DNA from: Anaerolineae bacterium
GTDB lineage: Bacteria; Chloroflexota; Anaerolineae; J102
Reading direction: 5' to 3'
Assembly: GCA_027036755.1 (NCBI GenBank)
Contig: JALWDV010000679.1
Location: 1-7,756 of the forward strand
DNA length: 7,756 nt
Part shown: positions 1 through 6,000 of the stretch, piece after piece
Numbering within the stretch: position 1 is the first letter of the stretch
Layout of the letters: the number at the start of each line of letters is the position of its first letter
Made by a program: the position numbers and the translations under genes
The notes under the pieces: generated by a model
Told to the model about the DNA's origin: nothing
What the model saw: the letters and a program-made list of their open reading frames with translations, nothing else
Databases searched by the model: none

Positions 1-139
1 AAAGGTCATTTCACCACGGAGACACGGAGGACACGGAGAAAATAGTGGTCGTTCACAGAGAAATTTCTCTCCAAATCTCACCTTTTTCTCCCTCCGTGCA
101 CTCTGTGCCTCCGTGTTGAAGGTTTTTTCAGTACAGCCA
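1..139. repeat. 139-bp palindromic CACGGAG-type repeat, left copy
   Basis: This stretch matches the reverse complement of 2735-2873 over 139 bases with 4 mismatches and no gaps (hand count, about 97%). Each copy is itself an imperfect hairpin: the arm at 10-38 (TTCACCACGGAGACACGG...) pairs with the arm at 92-120, about 24 of 29 matching, and a perfect 14-bp palindrome AGAGAAATTTCTCT sits at 57-70. It begins at the window edge, so it may extend further left. Repeats of this CACGGAG/CTCCGTG type are dispersed in many environmental bacterial genomes. I see no transposase. It lies upstream of the adenylate kinase gene and could supply an RNA hairpin, but no function is shown. Confidence 0.9.
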
Positions 140-270
140 AATTTGAAATTGCTGAATGACGTAATGTGACATTGTCAAGGTAGTTGCTGGCTAGAAGCGG
201 TTATGCACTTTGGCCTCGTCGAGTCAAGACTTCGCATCATCTTTTCCCATCTTCTATTTTGAGGTTTGCT
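140..270. other. Leader region of adk
   Basis: This is 131 bases of A+T-richer sequence between the left repeat and the adk start. It contains a perfect 11-base palindrome TGACATTGTCA (167-177), which could be an operator, and GAGG (261-264), which serves as the adk ribosome binding site. I could not find a convincing -35/-10 pair on the + strand, so the adk promoter may be weak, of another sigma class, or outside the window. Confidence 0.4.
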
Positions 271-945
271 ATGGCAGCAAATGAGCGCACATTCATTGTT
301 TTTCTTGGCCCGCCCGGCTCGGGCAAGGGGACCCAGGCCAGGATACTGGAGAAAAAGCTGGGATTGCCGCAAGTGGCTACGGGCGATCTCTTCCGTTACA
401 ATCTCAAAAACGAGACCGAACTGGGATTGTTGGCGAAAAGGTATATGGACGCGGGCGATCTCGTGCCCGACGAAGTCACCATCCGCATGGTGGAAGAGCG
501 GCTCTCGCGCGAAGATTGCGCCCCCGGCGCCATCCTCGACGGCTTTCCCCGCAATCTGCATCAGGCCGTGGCGCTGGACGAGATGCTCGCGTCCTATGGC
601 GGCGTGACGGTCGTTCCCCTGTTCATCGTGGATGACGATACGGTGGTGGCGCGCATCTCGGGCCGCCGGGTGTGTCGCAACTGCGGCGCGGTCTACCACG
701 TCGAATTCAATCCTCCCAGGCAGGATAATATCTGCGACGCGTGTGGCAGCGAGCTGTATCAGCGAGATGACGACAGGCCCGAGACGGTGAAAAATCGGCT
801 TTACGTCTATTACAAGCAGACCGGCCCCCTCATCGGCTACTACTTCGCCAAGGGCCTGCTGGAGGAAGTCGACGCCATGCAGCCCGTGGATGACGTCACC
901 GCGGCCCTGGAGGCGGCGCTGGCGAAGCGGGGCGTAACGGTCTGA
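271..945 (+). CDS. adk: Adenylate kinase (ATP:AMP phosphotransferase), zinc-type LID
   Basis: Cytosolic enzyme that interconverts ATP + AMP and 2 ADP and sets the adenylate energy charge. The 224-residue product has the usual bacterial long-form length. Visible landmarks are the P-loop GPPGSGKGT (13-21), TGDLFR of the AMP site (37-42), DGFPR (90-94), and a LID with four cysteines (135, 138, 155, 158) in a CxxC...CxxC pattern that would bind a structural zinc. Arginines follow in GRR (131-133) and in QRDDDRPETVKNRL (164-177), which carries the conserved R/D/D and R residues. I chose the ATG at 271 because GAGG at 261-264 gives a well-spaced ribosome binding site and the family N-terminus begins just before the P-loop; the in-frame ATG at 184 would add 29 atypical residues. 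In many bacteria adk lies in the ribosomal protein operon beside secY and map; here it stands alone between a repeat and a convergent gene, so it may be a relocated or second copy. Confidence 0.96.
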   Translation: MAANERTFIVFLGPPGSGKGTQARILEKKLGLPQVATGDLFRYNLKNETELGLLAKRYMDAGDLVPDEVTIRMVEERLSREDCAPGAILDGFPRNLHQAVALDEMLASYGGVTVVPLFIVDDDTVVARISGRRVCRNCGAVYHVEFNPPRQDNICDACGSELYQRDDDRPETVKNRLYVYYKQTGPLIGYYFAKGLLEEVDAMQPVDDVTAALEAALAKRGVTV

Positions 946-963
946 GAGCCGCGTCCGGCCTCA

Positions 964-2208
964 TCAACCAAACCGATCCACTTCGAAGCCGTCCAGTGGC
1001 AATGAAAGGGGCTGCTCCTGCGCCAGTTCGGCCGCGAGCCGACCGGTGATGGGGCCCATGGAAAGGCCTAGCATGGCGTGGCCCGTGGCGATGATCAGAT
1101 TGCTCAGCCGTCTGCTGCGCCCGATGTAGGGCATGCCGTCGGGCGGAACCGGGCGCAGACCCTGCCACACATGGCCCGCGGGCGTCTCTTCGGGCAGGAT
1201 GAGATACTCGCGGGCCGCCTTGCGGATGGCGTTCACCCGCCGCTGGTTGATGCCCGCGCTCATGCCCGAAAGCTCCAGCGTGCCCGCAAAGCGGAGCGTG
1301 TCGCCCATGGGGGTGGCCACCGCGTTGCGTTCGCCAAAGATGACATAACGTTTGGGCGAGGGCTGGGGCCGAGGGATGGTGATGCTGTAGCCTTTGGCGG
1401 GCTGCATGGGGAGATGAAGTCCGAGCTGGCGGGCCAGGGCCGTAGACCATGCGCCCGCGGCCAGCACGATTTGCCGGGCGTGAAAATCGCCCCGATTGGT
1501 GCGCACCGCGGCGATGCGCCCGCCCGCCGCGGCCAACCCCCTGACTTCCGTCTCATCCAGGATGACCGCGCCGTGTCGCTTCGCGGCCTGGGCCAGCCCC
1601 AACACGAATTTGTGCGGCGTGATGAACGCGTCCTCCTGATGAAAAACGCCCCCCCTCACCTCCGGGTGCAGCGTCGGCTCCAGTTTGTGGATGGCGTCGG
1701 AATCGAGGATTTGCAGCTTGAGGCCGAAGCTCGCTGTATGCTCCGCCTGCGCGATCCCCGCGGCCAGTCCTTCATCCGTGCGAAAGGCCACCAGTCCGCC
1801 CGCCTCATCGAAATCGCAGGCGATGTCCTCCTGGGCGATGATCTGGCGATAGCAGTCGAGACTGGCCCGCTGCATATCGCGCAAGCGGGGAATAGCCCGA
1901 TCCAGGGCCTGCTGATTGCAGTAACCCCGAAATCGCCACAGCCAGCGAATCAGCTCCACGTCAAGGCGGAGTTTGATGTAGAGGGGGCTTTCCACATCCA
2001 GCAGCCACTTGAGCCCCTGGCCCAGCACGCCCGGGCCGGGGATGGGCTCCGAATGATTGGGGCACAGCAGCCCCGCGTTTCCCCATGAGCTGCCCGCGGC
2101 CACGCTCTTTTTGTCGATGAGGGTCACCGCGACTCCCGCCCGGGCCAGATAGTAAGCGGCGCTGACGCCGATGACGCCGCCGCCGATGATGAGGGTGTCT
2201 GTCTGCAT
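964..2208 (-). CDS. FAD-dependent D-amino-acid dehydrogenase-like oxidoreductase (DadA/DAO family)
   Basis: A 414-residue flavoprotein of the DAO superfamily, predicted to oxidise an amine or D-amino acid to an imino acid and pass electrons to a quinone or another acceptor. The N-terminus has the Rossmann dinucleotide motif GGGVIG (9-14) and an acid at the end of the second strand (D32) for the FAD ribose. The stretch GSSWGNAGLL (about 39-48) is typical of DadA proteins. The C-terminal block has GLRPVPPDGMPYIG (350-363) and GHAMLGLSMGP (376-386), the usual flavin and substrate cap. Length fits DadA (about 410-430). No signal peptide is seen; the hydrophobic start is the FAD fold. AAAGGA (2216-2221 on the other strand), 7 bases before the ATG, fixes the start. 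It converges with adk, 18 bases apart, with no T-tract terminator between. Exact substrate is not readable: D-alanine, hydroxyproline, glycine or sarcosine relatives share these motifs. Confidence 0.88.
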   Translation of the reverse strand: MQTDTLIIGGGVIGVSAAYYLARAGVAVTLIDKKSVAAGSSWGNAGLLCPNHSEPIPGPGVLGQGLKWLLDVESPLYIKLRLDVELIRWLWRFRGYCNQQALDRAIPRLRDMQRASLDCYRQIIAQEDIACDFDEAGGLVAFRTDEGLAAGIAQAEHTASFGLKLQILDSDAIHKLEPTLHPEVRGGVFHQEDAFITPHKFVLGLAQAAKRHGAVILDETEVRGLAAAGGRIAAVRTNRGDFHARQIVLAAGAWSTALARQLGLHLPMQPAKGYSITIPRPQPSPKRYVIFGERNAVATPMGDTLRFAGTLELSGMSAGINQRRVNAIRKAAREYLILPEETPAGHVWQGLRPVPPDGMPYIGRSRRLSNLIIATGHAMLGLSMGPITGRLAAELAQEQPLSLPLDGFEVDRFG

Positions 2209-2303
2209 GGTGAATTCCTTTGGGGGCGCCTGACTCAGTAAAACGCCAGACGCTTGGTTGTGTCATTCTGGGGAACTGCTGGAGCCTGTTATGAACTTCT
2301 TGT

Positions 2304-2651
2304 CAAATTCTAACTGGAGTCTGGCGAAAACTATTTTGACCACTCGAAACGGTCTTTTTTACCATAGATTACACGGATTTCACAGATTTTTTGTTTGATT
2401 TTTCGTAACTGCTAACGTATGCCTGTTGGTTGTCTTTTCCCACTCAAACCTGACAGGTTCTCGCAATCTTGTGGGGAAGATATTCAGTTTACATCCAGTA
2501 ACGAAGCGTGCAAGGCTCTGAATCGTTGCCAAAGGAACCTGTCAGGTTAATTCAAGCGAAACGACCTTTGCAGTTACGATTTTTCTCCTTTTTCTGTGAA
2601 AATCTGTGGAAATTTGTGGTTAGGATAAAAACGCCAGTGTCCAAATTCTAA
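2304..2651. mobile_element. Nested palindromic MITE-like element with flanking 10-bp direct repeat (candidate)
   Basis: Several inverted repeats are nested round nearly the same centre (about 2491). The outer pair is TGGAGTCTGGCG (2315-2326) with CGCCAGTGTCCA (2632-2643), 10 of 12 matching. Next are arms 2361-2386 and 2593-2620, of the GATTACACGGATTTCACAGA type, imperfect with small gaps. Then comes a perfect 10-bp pair TCGTAACTGC (2403-2412) with GCAGTTACGA (2570-2579), and innermost AACCTGACAGGTT (2447-2459) with AACCTGTCAGGTT (2536-2548). The identical decamer CAAATTCTAA sits on both outer sides (2304-2313, 2642-2651), as a target-site duplication would. No transposase is encoded, so it would be a non-autonomous element. 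The pieces may instead be several repeat families inserted one into another. Confidence 0.5.
2406..2531 (+). repeat. 126-bp dispersed repeat with AACCTGACAGGTT palindrome, copy A
   Basis: Aligns without gaps to 7631-7756 over 126 bases with 22 mismatches (hand count, about 83%). Best conserved are the first 16 bases (TAACTGCTAACGTATG), the block round AACCTGACAGGTTCTCG, and AACGAAGCGTGCAAGG. Differences cluster in the middle (about 2466-2495). Copy A lies inside the nested palindromic element and is followed by an inverted palindrome AACCTGTCAGGTT (2536-2548). No open frame is conserved, so any conserved function would be at the DNA or RNA level. Confidence 0.88.
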
Positions 2652-2682
2652 TCGTTTTTCCTGTCATCCACCTTTCGATTCG

Positions 2683-2729
2683 CCGCGGATGATGCTGAAA
2701 AATCGGATCATCGCGGATTTTCGCGAAAA
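2683..2729. repeat. Hairpin plus TTTTCGCGAAAA palindrome
   Basis: CCGCGGATGAT (2683-2693) pairs with ATCATCGCGG (2707-2716) with one bulged base round a 13-base loop, followed at once by the perfect 12-bp palindrome TTTTCGCGAAAA (2718-2729). It abuts the right copy of the 139-bp repeat. It resembles another dispersed 'CGCGGATTTTCGCG' repeat family; only one copy is in this window, so family membership is inferred. Confidence 0.5.
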
Positions 2730-2734
2730 AATCC

Positions 2735-2873
2735 TGGCTGTACTGAAAAAACCTTCACCACGGAGGCACAGAGCGCACGGAGGAAGAAAAAGGTGAGATT
2801 TGGAGAGAAATTTCTCTGTGAACTACCACTATTTTCTCCGTGTCCTCCGTGTCTCCGTGGTGAAATGACCTTT
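2735..2873. repeat. 139-bp palindromic CACGGAG-type repeat, right copy (inverted)
   Basis: Inverted relative to 1-139, with 135 of 139 bases matching by hand count. Its own hairpin arms (2754-2782 and 2836-2864) match at 25 of 29, slightly better than in the left copy, and the AGAGAAATTTCTCT palindrome is intact. The match to the left copy stops abruptly after TGGCTG at the inner ends, so those ends look like true element borders. The outer border is not defined because the left copy is cut by the window edge. Confidence 0.9.
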
Positions 2874-2929
2874 TTGCAGTGGAGCCGATATTAGATACTG
2901 GATATTCTTCCTGTTCCGGGGCGATTCGA

Positions 2930-2951
2930 ATACCCAATACCCAATACCCAA
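2930..2951. repeat. Heptamer tandem array ATACCCA x3
   Basis: Three exact copies of ATACCCA (2930-2950) plus one further base. It is a short microsatellite-like array, close to a second heptamer array 16 bases away. Because the unit is 7 bases, read-through translation cycles through all frames and gives GYWVLG-like peptides on the minus strand, which are not real protein. Confidence 0.85.
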
Positions 2952-2966
2952 CATGCCGCCAAACGC

Positions 2967-2994
2967 CACTGAACACTGAATACTGAACACTGAA
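2967..2994. repeat. Heptamer tandem array CACTGAA x4
   Basis: Four heptamers in a row: CACTGAA, CACTGAA, TACTGAA, CACTGAA. It ends 13 bases before the stop codon of the large glycan gene, so it lies just beyond that gene's 3' end on the minus strand. On that strand it would translate to VFSVQYSVFS-like peptides, a recurring artefact of this repeat type. Confidence 0.85.
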
Positions 2995-3007
2995 AACTCT
3001 CACAGCA

Positions 3008-6000
3008 TCATCCCACGCCCAGCCACGCCCGCACCCGGCCCGAAGGAATCAACCCCAGCACCGCCTCCATGTCCTCAACCTTGTGCGCGCCCGTGGCCAG
3101 CAGCGCGGCCAGATACGCGACCGTGGCCAAGAAGATGGCCAGCAGCAGGCTGAAGGGCCCCACCAGGATGAACACGCCCGCCATCACCGCGCCGGCCAGG
3201 CTTTGCCGCCACAACACATCAAACCAGGGGATGGGCGCGATGTAGCGGTGCACCATCCACATAAAGGGGAAGAACAGCGCGAATTCGGAGAGGATGGTGG
3301 TGATGGCGGCCGCGGGCACGCCCAGCCGGGGAATGAGCAGCAGGTTGGCGATGGTGTTGAAGATAACCCCGCCTACAAAGGCCCAGGTTAAAAACTTCTG
3401 CTTGCCGATGGCGATGAGCACGTAGTGCGTCACTGAATTCATAAAACCGATGGGGATGCTGAGGATGAGCCATTGCAGGGGCAGCACCGAGCCGGGCACG
3501 TAGTCCGGCCCGCCCAGGATGTAGATCAGGGGCTCCGCCGTAAAGACCATAAATACCATGATGGGAATGGCGATCATGGTTAGCAGGCGCAGGCTCAGGC
3601 GGTGGGTGCGGGCCAGCGCGTCGGGCGAATCCGCCGCGAAGCGGGACATGACCGGGAAGATGGCCAGGGTGAAATAGCTGGGAATGATGTTCAGCCCATC
3701 GATGTATTTGTAGGCCGCGGAATAAAGCCCCACGCCAAAATCGCCCACCATGGCCGTGAGGATGAGGATATCGATGCGCCAGAACACCGTGGCCAGCAGA
3801 TGATTGAGCATGAGCGGATAGCTCTCCCCCAGCATCCATCTTTGCAACGACCAGTCGGGCAGCCAGCGCAGCCGCACGATGTGACGGCTCATCAGCCCAT
3901 AAAGCCACACCGTCTGCACCCCGTTCATCACCAGGGCCACGCCCGCCAGGCCCACGAACCCCCAGCCCAGGAACAGCACCAGCGCGCCCAACGTCACCTT
4001 GGCCAGGGCGATGAAGGAAGCGATCCCCGCCGGATATTCCATCTTCTCGTAGGCGTAGAACACCGACGAGAACGCGTCGTTGATGCTGGCGAAGAACAAG
4101 GCGAAGGCGAAGAGGGCGATGGCTCCCACCGTGGCGTTGCCGATGGAGCCGTGGCTCCAGTAAAGCCAGGTGACCAGCGCCATCACGGGCAGTGAGATGA
4201 ACCACAGAACCACCCGCAGCAGCAGCACATTGCTCAGGAATTGATTGGCTGTCAGCTCGTCCCGCTTCTTGGCCACCTCCCGGGTGAGCAACGTGCCCAG
4301 GCCAAAGCGCACCAAAATCTCGAACAGGCCGTAGAACTGCACCGCGAAGGTGTACGCGCCCTCGCCCGCGGGCATAAGGATGCGCAATCGCAGCAACGCG
4401 AACGCGTAATCCACCATCTTGTTGAAAAAGGACATGACCATGGGCGCCAGGGAATTCTTGGCCACCCGCTTCACGTCCGCGCCCTCGCCCTCGGCCTCTC
4501 GATAGAACTTGCCCCAGGCCCACCAGCCGATGAGCAACAACAGCAGCATCCCGGCCAGAAAGCTGGCGAACAGGCCCATCTTGAAGGACATGGGCGTGTA
4601 GTGGAAGCGCACCTGATACCAGCCTGGCCCGTCGACGTACACCGCGCGGAAGATGCCATCGGCCCGGTAGATGGGCGTCTCCGCCTCGTCCGGCGGCTCC
4701 AGGCCCGAATCGGGCGCGACCATGGGCCGGATGTAGGCCCGCCAGCCGGGGAAATACGCGTCCGTGAGCAGCACCCAGCCGGGCGCGTCCATCTGCACCT
4801 CCACCAGCACATCGTTCAGGCCGTAGTCGATGACCCGGGCCTCTCGCTGCTGGCCGAACACGGGCCGGGGCGGCTCCGCCAGCCCCTCGATGATCAATGT
4901 TTGCCGCAGATCGACCTCGCGCAGGGTCTTGTACAATTTTTCCGGCGACACGGCGATGGCTTCGGGCGCGACTAGCACTCGGGGCAGGGCCCGCGCGTTC
5001 TCGTAAATCCGCACCTCGTCATCGTAAACCAGACGGTAATCGGGCTCATTCAGCGTTTGGGTGGTGACGAGATAGCGGATGCCCAGCAGATGGAACAGGG
5101 GATCGTGCAGCGCGGGCGTGTTGGGCGCATAGATGGGCGCGATGCGGTTGTAGAGCAGGTCACCCTGCGTCTGCAATTGCCCCATGTAATCCGCGTATTG
5201 CTTGAGGATGATGGAATCGTAACCCCGCACATCCTCCAGGCCCGCCAGCATCCCCAGGTTGGCGTTCAGAGTCTTCTGCTCCTCTGGCAGTTGATAGGTG
5301 GTGAAGCGCCAGGGCTGATCCGCAGATTTGTGCTCCTGCAGCCATTGGATGGCGGGCGGCTCGAAGGTCAGCAGCGCCGGGTCCGTCTTGGGATTGAAGG
5401 GAAAGCCGATGAGCCACAAATCCAGCAGGATGATGACCAGGGCCGCCACATGCCACAGCCGCAGGCCCACCGACCAGGTGCGGCCAGGCTCGGCCCTGGC
5501 GTCAGCCTCCGCCCGTCTGCTCGCGGCCCCGATGAGCCGCTGCTGGCCCCAGGGCGACGTGGCTAGCAGCAACGCGCCGCCCGAAGCCAGGGTCATAAAC
5601 CCAAACTGGAGCAGGCGCAGGGCTTCGTAACTCCAGAACAGCCCGCCATTCCCGAACACATTCGCGGCCAGGTCTGAGCCAGCGATAACCTTCTCGCCCA
5701 GGGCGATGAAGGGGCCGGGAAGGAAGCGGCTGATGAGCAACGCCAGCAGGGTGAGCGCGCCGCCGCCCGCCAGCAGCCAGCCCGCCAGCCGGGCCAGTTC
5801 GGGGAATGTGAGCCATTTGAAGCGCCGCTTGCCGCCCAGTCGGGCCAGATGTCCGCCCTCGATGGCCAGTTGCAGGCGCTCCACCCCAAATCCGGCCAGC
5901 ATGGCCATGGCCAGGGTGTAGGGGAACACCCAGCGAAACGCAGAATGGAGCTGGTTGTAGCCGGGCAGACCATAGAAGAGGATGGCGTAGAGGGGCGTGC

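Larger units (their letters stand above)
2209..3007. other. Gene-free repeat island
   Basis: About 800 bases hold no credible gene. From left to right they contain the ribosome binding site of the dehydrogenase, a nested palindromic element (2304-2651), a hairpin with a CGCG palindrome (2683-2729), the right copy of the 139-bp repeat (2735-2873) and two heptamer tandem arrays (2930-2951, 2967-2994). The only long open frame (2755-3003, -) is a translation of these repeats. The island is clearly A+T-richer than the flanking genes. Confidence 0.8.

Noticed and set aside
175..699. 174-codon minus-strand frame over adk
   Set aside because: Antisense to adk, with no recognisable motif and no ribosome binding site considered convincing.
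946..963. Possible bidirectional terminator between adk and the dehydrogenase
   Set aside because: Only a weak 4-5 bp stem (GCCG/CGGC) and no T-tract on either strand.
1078..2088. 336-codon plus-strand frame opposite the dehydrogenase
   Set aside because: The minus-strand frame has clear FAD motifs and a good ribosome binding site; the opposite frame is low-complexity and a shadow.
2336..2365. Possible plus-strand promoter TTGACC ... TACCAT
   Set aside because: The -10 match is poor, no gene lies downstream on that strand, and the sequence belongs to the nested repeat element.
1..2873. CRISPR array or classical insertion sequence
   Set aside because: There is no regular spacing of direct repeats with unique spacers and no transposase or cas-like frame. 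The repeats are palindromic and dispersed.
2755..3003. 82-residue minus-strand frame beginning MRVFSVQYSV with FHHGDTEDTEK further on
   Set aside because: It is a straight translation of the heptamer arrays and the 139-bp repeat. Such peptides recur in databases as artefacts of these repeats; it shows no independent coding signs.
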